A stretch of 64,000 bases of DNA from positions 62,001 to 126,000 of the forward strand of contig NZ_RJJT01000010.1 in NCBI RefSeq assembly GCF_003938655.1, in the 5' to 3' direction. The translations under genes and the position numbers were made by a program. Below, one piece after another: positions 8,954 to 16,862 of this stretch. The notes under the pieces are model-generated. The model was not told the origin of the DNA. It made no database searches and saw only the letters and a list, made by a program, of their open reading frames with translations. Source of the DNA: Rhizobium pisi (GTDB lineage Bacteria; Pseudomonadota; Alphaproteobacteria; Rhizobiales; Rhizobiaceae). Positions within the stretch are counted from its first letter, which is position 1; every line of letters begins with the position of its first letter.

Positions 8954-9056
8954 CTGCAGCGCCGCGCGTCTGAAAAGACGCGCAAAGGACGCTGCAGCAC
9001 TTTGAATGCTGCATAATTTTATTCATAAATCGATTCCGATTTAAGGAATTATGCAG
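8954..9056. repeat. Rhizobial intergenic element with two palindromes (RIME1-like)
   Basis: The element of about 103 bases consists of two adjacent palindromes. The first is bounded by CTGCAGCG / CGCTGCAG and contains a perfect inner hairpin GCGCGTCT-GAAA-AGACGCGC. The second is bounded by CTGCATAATT / AATTATGCAG. The size and the two-palindrome design match what I recall of RIME1 elements, which are abundant between genes in R. leguminosarum and R. etli. It sits just before the dipeptidase gene and may act as an RNA hairpin in the leader. Confidence 0.75.
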
Positions 9057-9077
9057 TAGGGCAGCGCAGGAAGACAG

Positions 9078-10136
9078 ATGCAATTCGTATTTGACGGTCA
9101 CAACGACGTTCTCCTTCGACTCTGGACCCATGCAAAAGACGGTAGCGACCCGATCGCGGAATTCGCAGACGGCACGACGGTCGGCCATATCGATGCGCGT
9201 CGTGCGAGAGAGGGCGGTCTTTCGGGCGGTCTCTGCGCCATCTATATTCCCTCGGGCGATCTCGTCTTTGCCGATCCGGATGCCGAAGGCCGCTATGTGA
9301 CGCCGATGGCGGCTCCTCTCGATCCGTTGCCTTCCCTTGCCATCGCCAATGAGATGGCGGCGATCGCGCTGCGGCTCGACCAGGCAGGCGCCTGGCGGCT
9401 CTGCCGGACGGTGAAGGATATCCGCAGCGCCATGGCGGAAGACATTTTCGCCGCCGTCATGCATATGGAAGGCTGCGAGGCGATCGGTGCCGATCTTTCT
9501 GCGCTCGAGGTATTCTATGCGGCGGGGCTTCGCTCGCTCGGGCCGGTCTGGAGCCGGCACAATGTCTTCGGCCACGGCGTGCCCTTCGCCTTCCCGATGT
9601 CGCCGGATACGGCACCTGGTCTCACCGACGCCGGTTTCGCGCTGGTGAGGGAATGCAATCGCCTCGGTGTCCTGATCGACCTTGCCCATATCACCGAGAA
9701 AGGGTTCTGGGATGTGGCGAAAACGACGGACCAGCCGCTGGTCGCAAGCCACTCCAATGCCCATGCACTGACCCCGGTCGCGCGTAACCTGACGGACAAG
9801 CAGCTCGACGCGATCCGCGAAAGCCGCGGGCTTGTCGGCATCAACTATGCCACTGCCATGCTGCGTTCCGACGGCCGTTCGGACAGCGATACGCCGCTGG
9901 CCGACATGATCCGCCACATCGACTATCTCGTGAACCGTATCGGCATTGACTGCGTGGCGCTCGGGTCGGACTTTGATGGTGCTACCATTCCCGAGGAAAT
10001 CGGTGATGCGGCCGGCAATCAGAAGCTGATTGCCGCTCTCAAGGAGGTTGGCTATGCTGATGCCGACCTCGCAAAACTTGCCCGTGAAAACTGGCTTCGC
10101 ATTCTGGCCCAAGCTTGGCGGGAGGACCGCGCCTAA
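9078..10136 (+). CDS. Membrane dipeptidase family (peptidase M19)
   Basis: The product is 352 residues and starts MQFVFDGHNDVLLRLW. The zinc-binding pattern of renal-type dipeptidases is visible: DGHNDV at the N-terminus, the bridging glutamate in AVMHMEGCEAIG, and histidines in LIDLAHITEKGFWDV and LVASHSNAHAL, then VALGSDFDG near the C-terminus. It hydrolyses dipeptides, including in some homologues D-residue or modified dipeptides. No signal peptide is seen, so it is probably cytoplasmic. It heads an operon with a complete dipeptide-type ABC transporter, so imported dipeptides are its likely substrate. Confidence 0.92.
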   Translation: MQFVFDGHNDVLLRLWTHAKDGSDPIAEFADGTTVGHIDARRAREGGLSGGLCAIYIPSGDLVFADPDAEGRYVTPMAAPLDPLPSLAIANEMAAIALRLDQAGAWRLCRTVKDIRSAMAEDIFAAVMHMEGCEAIGADLSALEVFYAAGLRSLGPVWSRHNVFGHGVPFAFPMSPDTAPGLTDAGFALVRECNRLGVLIDLAHITEKGFWDVAKTTDQPLVASHSNAHALTPVARNLTDKQLDAIRESRGLVGINYATAMLRSDGRSDSDTPLADMIRHIDYLVNRIGIDCVALGSDFDGATIPEEIGDAAGNQKLIAALKEVGYADADLAKLARENWLRILAQAWREDRA

Positions 10137-10171
10137 GCCTTTTCATCCAATCAAAAACAGGGGAACAAACC

Positions 10172-11815
10172 ATGATGATCACCAAGCTCAGCCGCAATTT
10201 CCGTGTGCTTTCCGCCGGAGCCGCTCTTTCGCTCCTGATGATGGCGGCGCCTGCCGCTTTTGCCGAGACACCCAAGGATACGCTGGTCGAGGGTTTTGCC
10301 ATCGATGATATCATCACGATGGATCCGGGCGAGGCTTTCGAGCTTTCGACCGCCGAAGTCACCAGCAACAGCTACAGCCTGCTCGTTCGTCTCGACATCA
10401 ACGATACGTCCAAGGTGAAGGGCGATCTCGCCGAGAGCTGGAGCGTTTCCGATGACGGCCTGACCTATACGTTCAAGCTGAAATCAGGCCTGAAATTCGC
10501 CTCCGGAAATCCGATCACCGCCGAAGATGTCGCCTGGTCGTTCGAGCGTGCCGTCAAGCTCGACAAGAGCCCGGCCTTCATCCTCACCCAGTTCGGCCTG
10601 ACTGGCGACAATGTTGCCGAAAAGGCCAAAGCGACCGATGCCAATACCTTCGTCTTCACGGTCGACAAGCCCTATGCGCCGAGCTTTGTGCTGAACTGCC
10701 TGACGGCAACGGTCGCTTCCGTCGTCGACAAGAAGCTGGTGCTGGAGCATGTGAAGGCGGTGACGCCGGATGCCGAGCACAAATACGATAATGATTTCGG
10801 CAATGAATGGCTGAAGACCGGTTATGCCGGTTCGGGCGCCTTCAAATTGCGCCAGTGGCGGGCCAACGAAGTTGTCGTGCTGGAACGCAACGACAATTAT
10901 TACGGCGACAAGCCGAAGCTCAACCGCGTGATCTATCGCTATATGAAGGAAAGTTCGGCGCAGCGGCTGGCGCTCGAAGCCGGCGATATCGACATCGCCC
11001 GCAACCTGGAGCCGGGCGACATCGACGCCGTTTCCAAGAATGCCGATCTGGCAACGACAAGCGCGCCCAAGGGCACGATCTATTACGTCAGCCTGAACAA
11101 CAAGAACGAGAACCTGAAGAAGCCTGAGGTCCAGGAAGCCTTCAAGTACCTGGTCGACTACGATGCGATCGGCGCGACCCTCATCAAGGGGATCGGCGAA
11201 ATCCACCAGACCTTCCTGCCGAAGGGCCAGCTCGGCGCGCTCGACGAAAATCCCTACAAGCTCGACGTTGCCAAGGCCAAGGAACTGCTCGCCAAGGCCG
11301 GTGTGCCCAACGGTTTCTCGATCACGATGGACGTGCGCAACACGCAGCCTGTGACGGGTATCGCCGAATCCATGCAGCAGACGCTGGCGCAGGCCGGCGT
11401 GAAGATGGAAATCATTCCGGGCGACGGCAAGCAGACGCTGACCAAGTACCGCGCCCGCACCCACGACATGTATATCGGCCAGTGGGGCTCGGACTATTTC
11501 GACCCGAATTCCAATGCCGATACCTTTACCGGCAATCCCGACAATTCCGACGCAGGCACGGTGAAGACGCTCGCATGGCGCAACACCTGGGAGGCGCCTG
11601 AACTAGACAAGGAAGCCAAGGCCGCCCTGCTGGAACGTGACGCCGCCAAGCGCGCCGCCATGTACCAGGATATCCAGAAGAAGTATCTGGCAAACAGCCC
11701 CTTCGTCTTCATTTTCCAGCAGACCGAGGTGGCCGGCTACCGCAAGAGCGTGAAGGACTTCAAGCTGGGTCCGAGCTTCGATACCAATTTCGTTGGTCCG
11801 ATCGCCAAGGAATAA
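10172..11815 (+). CDS. Dipeptide/oligopeptide ABC transporter binding protein (SBP family 5)
   Basis: The product is 547 residues from the ATG at 10172, with AGGGGAAC before it. The signal peptide ends near PAAFAETPKDT. The mature protein shows SBP_bac_5 features: LAESWSVSDDGLTYTFKLKSGLKFASGNPITAEDVAWSFERA, the FKLRQWRANEVVVLERNDNYYGDKP block, and FKYLVDYDAIGATLIKG. It binds peptides in the periplasm for the permease pair encoded downstream. The gene follows the dipeptidase gene by 35 bases. Exact peptide specificity cannot be read from the sequence. Confidence 0.92.
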   Translation: MMITKLSRNFRVLSAGAALSLLMMAAPAAFAETPKDTLVEGFAIDDIITMDPGEAFELSTAEVTSNSYSLLVRLDINDTSKVKGDLAESWSVSDDGLTYTFKLKSGLKFASGNPITAEDVAWSFERAVKLDKSPAFILTQFGLTGDNVAEKAKATDANTFVFTVDKPYAPSFVLNCLTATVASVVDKKLVLEHVKAVTPDAEHKYDNDFGNEWLKTGYAGSGAFKLRQWRANEVVVLERNDNYYGDKPKLNRVIYRYMKESSAQRLALEAGDIDIARNLEPGDIDAVSKNADLATTSAPKGTIYYVSLNNKNENLKKPEVQEAFKYLVDYDAIGATLIKGIGEIHQTFLPKGQLGALDENPYKLDVAKAKELLAKAGVPNGFSITMDVRNTQPVTGIAESMQQTLAQAGVKMEIIPGDGKQTLTKYRARTHDMYIGQWGSDYFDPNSNADTFTGNPDNSDAGTVKTLAWRNTWEAPELDKEAKAALLERDAAKRAAMYQDIQKKYLANSPFVFIFQQTEVAGYRKSVKDFKLGPSFDTNFVGPIAKE

Positions 11816-11834
11816 TCCGGCGGGATTGACTGGT

Positions 11835-12902
11835 TTGAGTTCCGTGGAAACAACACAGGAGGCGCGGCCCCGAAAGGGCCGTGCCGGCGCCTTCGCAAAG
11901 GCGCTAGGGCGGTTCCTGTTTGCCGCCGTCACCACCTACTTCGGCCTGCTGGCCGTTACCTTCTTCATCGGCCGCGTCGTGCCGATCGATCCCGTGCTCG
12001 CCATTCTCGGCGATCGCGCACCAGCTCATGTCGTCGAGCGCGTACGACGCGAGATGGGCTTCGACCTGCCGCTCTATGAGCAGTTCTATATCTATATCAA
12101 AGGCATCCTGTCCGGCGATTTCGGCAATTCGGTGCTGACGACCAATCCTGTGATGGTGGATATCCGCCGTGCATTCCCGGCAACGGTCGAGCTTGCGACG
12201 CTCGGAACGCTCATCGGCGCCTGCGTCGGCGTGCCGCTCGGCGTTCTTGCCGCGGTGCGCCGTGGCAGCATCGCCGACCAGGTCGTGCGCGTCGTCGGCC
12301 TCATCGGTTATTCGGTGCCGATCTTCTGGCTGGCGCTGATCTCACTGGTGATCTTCTACGCGCAGTTGCGCTGGGTGGCCTTTCCCGGCCGCATCGACAT
12401 CGTCTTCGAATATACCTTCACGCCGATCACAGGCTTCTATCTGCTGGACAGCGCCTGGCAGGGGCAGTGGGATGTCTTCTACGATGTCTTTCGCCACATC
12501 ATCCTGCCGGCATCCCTGCTCGGCTATTTCTCCCTCGCCTATATCAGCCGGATGACGCGCAGCTTCATGCTGAACGAGCTTTCGCAGGAATATATCGTTG
12601 CCGCGCGCGCCAAGGGGCTTTCGGAAACGCGGGTGATCTGGGGGCATGCCCTGCGCAACGCCGCCGTGCCGCTCGTCACGGTCATTGCGCTTTCTTATGC
12701 CGGCCTGCTCGAGGGGTCGGTGTTGACAGAGACCGTCTTTTCATGGCCGGGCATCGGGCTCTACATCACCAATTCGCTGCAGAACGCCGATATGAACGCC
12801 GTGCTCGGCGGCACGATCGTCATCGGCACTGTTTTCATCGGCATCAACCTTCTGTCCGATCTTCTTTACCGGACACTCGACCCGAGGACGCGAAACCGAT
12901 GA
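11835..12902 (+). CDS. Peptide ABC transporter permease, DppB type
   Basis: The product is about 355 residues from a TTG at 11835. Another TTG at 11793 is in frame but overlaps the binding-protein gene, and a GTG at 11844 is also possible, so the start is uncertain. The product has an N-terminal membrane segment (LFAAVTTYFGLLAVTFFIG), a long periplasmic loop with the family motif DPVLAILGDRAPAHVVERVRREMGFDLPLYEQF, then five more segments and the EAA loop EYIVAARAKGLSETRVIWGHALRNAAVPL. Its stop overlaps the next ATG by four bases (ATGA). Confidence 0.9.
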   Translation: MSSVETTQEARPRKGRAGAFAKALGRFLFAAVTTYFGLLAVTFFIGRVVPIDPVLAILGDRAPAHVVERVRREMGFDLPLYEQFYIYIKGILSGDFGNSVLTTNPVMVDIRRAFPATVELATLGTLIGACVGVPLGVLAAVRRGSIADQVVRVVGLIGYSVPIFWLALISLVIFYAQLRWVAFPGRIDIVFEYTFTPITGFYLLDSAWQGQWDVFYDVFRHIILPASLLGYFSLAYISRMTRSFMLNELSQEYIVAARAKGLSETRVIWGHALRNAAVPLVTVIALSYAGLLEGSVLTETVFSWPGIGLYITNSLQNADMNAVLGGTIVIGTVFIGINLLSDLLYRTLDPRTRNR

Positions 12903-13834
12903 CGGTTCCCGCCAGCCCATCCCCTGCGATGAGCCGCCGCGAATGGCTGCTTTCCGACCGGCCACAATCGCGCACACAGGCCCGCCTCGGCCGCGCCTAT
13001 GTCACCTGGCGACAGTTCACGGCAAACAGGCTCGCCGTCGTCGGTCTGCTTGTTATCGTGGGGCTGCTCCTGGTGGCGGCTTTCGCCGATCTCATTGCCA
13101 CGCACGATCCGGTCGTCGGCGATCTGCGCAATGCCCGCCTGCTGCCGCCGGGAACGGACGGCTTCCTGCTCGGTACGGACGATCAGGGCCGTGATATCTT
13201 TTCGCGATTGATCTACGGCTCGCGGCTGACGCTGCTCGTCGTCGGGCTCGTCGCCATCATCTCCGCGCCGATCGGGCTGATCGTCGGCACGGTATCGGGT
13301 TATGCCGGCGGCTGGGTCGATGCGACGCTGATGCGCATCACCGATATCTTTCTCGCCTTTCCGAAGCTGGTGCTGGCGCTTGCCTTCGTCGCTGCCCTCG
13401 GCCCCGGCATTCAGAACGCGATCATCGCCATCGCCATCACCTCCTGGCCGCCCTATGCCCGCATCGCCCGCGCCGAGACGCTGACGGTCAGGCGTTCCGA
13501 CTATATCTCGGCGGTGAAGCTGATGGGCGCCTCGCCGCTGCGCATCATCGTGCGTCACGTCATGCCGCTCTGCATTTCCTCGCTGATCGTGCGGGTGACG
13601 CTCGACATGGCGGGCATCATCCTGACGGCGGCCGGTCTCGGCTTTCTCGGCCTCGGCGCACAGCCGCCGCTGCCGGAATGGGGTGCGATGATCGCCTCGG
13701 GACGACGCTTCATCCTTGATCAATGGTGGGTCGCGGCGATGCCCGGCATCGCCATCCTCATCGTCAGCCTGGGCTTCAACTTGCTCGGCGACGGCCTGCG
13801 CGATGCGCTCGACCCGAAGGAGAGCGGGCAATGA
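12899..13834 (+). CDS. Peptide ABC transporter permease, DppC type
   Basis: The product is 311 residues from the ATG at 12899, which overlaps the upstream stop as ATGA. DppC/OppC features are present: an N-terminal cytoplasmic tail, the first membrane segment FTANRLAVVGLLVIVGLLLVAAF, FLLGTDDQGRDIFSRLIYGSRLTL, and the EAA loop DYISAVKLMGASPLRIIVRHVMPLC. The protein pairs with the DppB-type permease to form the channel. Translational coupling on both sides indicates one transcript. Confidence 0.92.
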   Translation: MTVPASPSPAMSRREWLLSDRPQSRTQARLGRAYVTWRQFTANRLAVVGLLVIVGLLLVAAFADLIATHDPVVGDLRNARLLPPGTDGFLLGTDDQGRDIFSRLIYGSRLTLLVVGLVAIISAPIGLIVGTVSGYAGGWVDATLMRITDIFLAFPKLVLALAFVAALGPGIQNAIIAIAITSWPPYARIARAETLTVRRSDYISAVKLMGASPLRIIVRHVMPLCISSLIVRVTLDMAGIILTAAGLGFLGLGAQPPLPEWGAMIASGRRFILDQWWVAAMPGIAILIVSLGFNLLGDGLRDALDPKESGQ

Positions 13835-14664
13835 CAACGCTTCTGACGGTCGATAACCTCAAGGTCAGCTACCCCACGCGAACCGGCGTGATCGAGGCGG
13901 TGCGCGGCGTCTCCTTCACGCTCGGCAAGGAAAGGCTCGGCATCGTCGGCGAATCCGGTTCCGGCAAGTCGCAGACCGGCCGGGCCATCATGGGGCTGAC
14001 GCCGAAACACGGCATCGTCACGGCCGACAGGCTCGATTTCAGCGGCATCGACCTCATCAAGGCCTCTGCCGCGCAAAGGCGCAGCCTGCGCGGCAAGCGC
14101 ATCGCCATGATCCTGCAGGATCCGAAATATTCGCTCGACCCGGTCATGTCGATCGGGCGGCAGATTTGCGAGACGCTGCGTACGCATGAGAAGGTCGGCA
14201 AGGCGGAGGCGCGCGATCGGGCGCTCGCCATGCTGGAAGCGGTGCAGATCCGCGACCCGAAACGGGTGTTCGATCTGCACCCGCATGAGGTCTCGGGCGG
14301 CATGGGGCAACGCGCGATGATCGCCATGATGCTGATTGCCGGACCCGAACTGCTGATCGCTGACGAGCCGACCTCGGCGCTCGACGTGACGGTGCAGCTC
14401 GATGTGCTGAGGATCATGGACAGGCTGGTGTCGGAGCGTGGCATGGGGCTGATCTTCGTCTCTCATGACCTGAGGCTGGTCTCTTCCTTCTGTGACCGCG
14501 TCATCGTCATGTATGCCGGAAAGATCGTCGAGGAACTCGCGGCCGCCGATCTCAAACATGCGCAGCATCCCTATACGAAAGGGTTGCTGAACTGCATGCC
14601 CGAGATCGGCGTAAACCGACATCCGCTGCCGGTGCTCGACCGCAGGCCGGAGTGGGCGGCATGA
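13831..14664 (+). CDS. Peptide ABC transporter ATP-binding protein, DppD type
   Basis: The product is 277 residues from the ATG at 13831, again overlapping the previous stop as ATGA. Walker A is GESGSGKSQ, the signature is VSGGMGQR, and Walker B is LLIADEPTSALD, followed by the H-loop VSHDLRL. A short C-terminal tail (HAQHPYTKGLLNCMP) matches the OppD/DppD C-terminal extension, although the cysteine-rich iron-sulfur motif seen in many family members is absent. It is one of two ATPases in this transporter. Confidence 0.92.
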   Translation: MTTLLTVDNLKVSYPTRTGVIEAVRGVSFTLGKERLGIVGESGSGKSQTGRAIMGLTPKHGIVTADRLDFSGIDLIKASAAQRRSLRGKRIAMILQDPKYSLDPVMSIGRQICETLRTHEKVGKAEARDRALAMLEAVQIRDPKRVFDLHPHEVSGGMGQRAMIAMMLIAGPELLIADEPTSALDVTVQLDVLRIMDRLVSERGMGLIFVSHDLRLVSSFCDRVIVMYAGKIVEELAAADLKHAQHPYTKGLLNCMPEIGVNRHPLPVLDRRPEWAA

Positions 14665-15410
14665 ACGCAGCTCTCGCGATCGATAATCTTAGCGTCGTCT
14701 ACGATCAGTTTCATGCGCTGAAGGATGTCGACATTACCGTCGAACGCGGCGAATCCTTCGGCCTCGTCGGCGAGTCCGGCTCGGGCAAGTCGACCTTGCT
14801 GCGCGCAGTTGCCGGGCTTGCGCCCGTTAGCGGCGGGACGATCCATATCGACGGCGAAGCGCTGAGAGGTTCGAAACGCAGCAAAGCCTTCTACCGGCGC
14901 GTGCAGATGGTCTTCCAGGACCCCTATGGCTCGCTGCATCCGCGCCAGACGATCGACCGGCTTCTGCTCGAACCGCTTGCCATTCACGGTATCGCCGACG
15001 GCGAAAGGCGCATCGCGCGCGCCCTTGACGAGGTTGGTCTCGGCAATGGTTTCCGTTTCCGCTACCCGCACCAGTTGTCCGGCGGCCAGCGGCAGCGTGT
15101 GGCGATCGCAAGGGCGCTGATCGTCGAGCCGTCCATTCTTTTGCTCGATGAGCCGACCTCGGCGCTCGATGCCTCGGTGCAGGCGGAGGTGCTGAACCTG
15201 CTGGAACAGATCCGCCGCGACCGCAAGCTCACCTTCGTGATGGTGAGCCACGATCTCGGTGTCATCACCCATATGTGCGACCGGCTCGCCGTGATGCGCA
15301 ACGGCGCTGTCGTCGAGCGGTTGAGCTCGGAAGAGCTGGCGAAAGGCTTAGTTCAGGCGGACTATACGAGAAATTTGATGATCGCCAGCAAGGGTTTCGT
15401 CAAAGCCTGA
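14661..15410 (+). CDS. Peptide ABC transporter ATP-binding protein, DppF type
   Basis: The product is 249 residues from the ATG at 14661 (ATGA overlap with the DppD-type gene). Walker A is GESGSGKST, the signature LSGGQRQR, Walker B ILLLDEPTSALD and H-loop VSHDLG are intact. It lacks much of the C-terminal extension of typical OppF and ends after VQADYTRNLMIASKGFVKA. It is the last gene of the dipeptidase–transporter operon of six genes. Confidence 0.92.
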   Translation: MNAALAIDNLSVVYDQFHALKDVDITVERGESFGLVGESGSGKSTLLRAVAGLAPVSGGTIHIDGEALRGSKRSKAFYRRVQMVFQDPYGSLHPRQTIDRLLLEPLAIHGIADGERRIARALDEVGLGNGFRFRYPHQLSGGQRQRVAIARALIVEPSILLLDEPTSALDASVQAEVLNLLEQIRRDRKLTFVMVSHDLGVITHMCDRLAVMRNGAVVERLSSEELAKGLVQADYTRNLMIASKGFVKA

Positions 15411-15418
15411 AGGGTAAT

Positions 15419-15438
15419 CTTTTCAAGCTCTTGAAAAG
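15419..15438. terminator. Hairpin after the peptide transporter operon
   Basis: Nine-base perfect arms (CTTTTCAAG / CTTGAAAAG) with a two-base loop lie nine bases after the last stop. An A-rich rather than T-rich stretch follows on the plus strand, so termination is uncertain; it may protect the 3' end. Confidence 0.4.
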
Positions 15439-15500
15439 AAAAGATCGGCGACGGCGTTAAGGATAATGTTTTCCTAAAAGACGACCAATCAGCTAGACTA

Positions 15501-15529
15501 TTGACAGTTGCCCCGGTTCTGTCATGATC
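15501..15529 (+). promoter_or_regulatory. Possible sigma-70-type promoter before the 62-residue gene
   Basis: TTGACA at 15501 is followed after 16 bases by CATGAT, four of six matches to the -10 consensus. The predicted transcript would start about 35-40 bases before the small gene at 15573. No supporting data beyond the sequence. Confidence 0.35.
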
Positions 15530-15572
15530 CCGTTAACGATTGTTAGCTTTCGTGATCGATGGAGGTTGAGGC

Positions 15573-15761
15573 ATGTTCTTTCTCGGTGGGATGACCATGG
15601 GTTACCTCGATCCTCCCGTGAAAGCCGAGCGCAGGGAACAGGGCTCACTATCCCTTCCTGCGGAAAAAGACCGCCGGCTGATCGACACGCCTGCCAATCC
15701 GCTTGAGAACGAGAACGTCGTTGAACGCTCGTTGATCTGGGCATGGCGCACGCTCTGCTAA
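15573..15761 (+). CDS. Small hypothetical protein (62 residues)
   Basis: The frame runs from an ATG at 15573 preceded by GGAGGTTGAGGC, a strong ribosome binding site. The product MFFLGGMTMGYLDPP... is polar and charged in its middle (KAERREQG, EKDRRLID) and ends ERSLIWAWRTLC. No domain or membrane segment is recognised. A possible promoter lies just upstream. It is likely a real small gene because of the ribosome binding site, but I know no family for it. Confidence 0.5.
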   Translation: MFFLGGMTMGYLDPPVKAERREQGSLSLPAEKDRRLIDTPANPLENENVVERSLIWAWRTLC

Positions 15762-15888
15762 AAGGGCTGGTTGAATTTTTCCTTCCGTTCGCTCTAGACG
15801 GAAATTTATCTCTACCTACCTGATAGAGAATATAAGAATATGATCGTGAGCCGCACAACCGGCCGCATAATAACAACGGAGGCGACAT

Positions 15889-16053
15889 ATGGCAGATCTG
15901 GGTATTTCGCATGCTCACGTGAACCACTATGGTTCCGCATCAAACAAGAAGCCGCTGACGACGCGCAACAGGTTTCAGGCGGCGCTGCATGGAGCGATCT
16001 TCACAGCGGCCTTCCTGTTCGTCGTAGCCATGGTTTGCGGCGTCGTCGGTTAA
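15889..16053 (+). CDS. Small single-span membrane protein (54 residues)
   Basis: An ATG at 15889 follows the ribosome binding site ACGGAGGCGACAT. The product starts MADLGISHAHVNHYG, has a basic stretch (KKPLTTRNRF) and ends in one strong membrane helix (GAIFTAAFLFVVAMVCGVVG). This suggests an N-in, C-out small membrane protein. No family is recognised. Confidence 0.6.
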   Translation: MADLGISHAHVNHYGSASNKKPLTTRNRFQAALHGAIFTAAFLFVVAMVCGVVG

Positions 16054-16116
16054 TCCGACGGATCATAAGCTTCGGCAGGTGCCGGAGCTGCAGCGGTTTC
16101 CGCTCTCTCGAATTCC

Positions 16117-16141
16117 GGAACATTTAATCTGTCTCGGCATT
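16117..16141 (+). promoter_or_regulatory. EcfG/RpoE2-type promoter candidate before the 25-residue peptide
   Basis: GGAAC at 16117-16121 is followed by 16 bases and CATT at 16138-16141. This fits the alphaproteobacterial general-stress pattern as I recall it, GGAAC-N18/19-TT, with one mismatch to the fuller -10 CGTT. The start of transcription would lie near 16148, about 28 bases before the peptide ATG, a sensible leader length. Confidence 0.45.
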
Positions 16142-16175
16142 CTCCTGACAATCGAATGTCAAAAGGAGAATGATC

Positions 16176-16253
16176 ATGAGAGGTATTCTATTGTGGTTGA
16201 TCGGTATTCCAATCCCGATCATCATCCTTCTTTACCTTTTTCACGCCGTCTAG
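16176..16253 (+). CDS. Very small hydrophobic membrane peptide (25 residues)
   Basis: An ATG at 16176 follows AAAGGAGAATGATC, an excellent ribosome binding site. The peptide MRGILLWLIGIPIPIIILL... is almost entirely one membrane helix with a central PIP kink and ends YLFHAV. Peptides of this kind occur in other rhizobia as far as I recall, but without a known function. A candidate stress promoter lies 35 bases upstream. Such a gene is easily missed by automatic calling. Confidence 0.6.
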   Translation: MRGILLWLIGIPIPIIILLYLFHAV

Positions 16254-16862
16254 AGGCCGTCGTATCGAATTTATTCGTGCGACGTGCTTGGATTCTTGTT
16301 GCAATCGGCTGCACGCGATTGCTGTATTCTTCTTGATACACCAGCAACCGGGCCGTCAGTCGGGCGAAGCAAGCTCTATTCCACAGCCGGACCAACCGTC
16401 ACCGGGCGCATGATCCATGCGATCATGCGCCTTTCCTTTGTCCGAAATCGAAGAGTTCTTGCATTGGCGGACCCAAACGTGCCGCGACCTTTCAAATTCG
16501 CCTGCCACGTTTCAGGGCTTTGGTTTTGCGCGACACCTCAAAATGGCCGATATTTCCGTCACGCCGCGGGCCGGAAAAACCCACCCGAGGCCGCAATTCA
16601 TACGCCTTGACTTGAATTATCCCGATGGTGTCCAAATTTTCGCCATGGCTTTCGCAGAGAGGATACCGATGGTCCCTATCACCCGTCGGGCTGTGCCCCG
16701 AACCAGGGCTTAACCCATTCGAAAACGCTTGGCCCTAGCGTCATTTGTCCCGCCTTCATCGATCTTCGAAGAATCGGGCTCCGTTCATGTAGCAGTCATG
16801 ATAAGCAGTGCAAAAGGCTGAGCAAAACAGCCATAACTTTGTTTGGATCCAGAACCGAACCC
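16254..16862. other. Gene-poor region before ndvB
   Basis: About 600 bases without a convincing gene. Several open frames exist, but none has a good ribosome binding site or protein-like composition. It presumably holds the ndvB promoter and leader. I find no clear -35/-10 pair, operator or strong hairpin. Confidence 0.5.
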
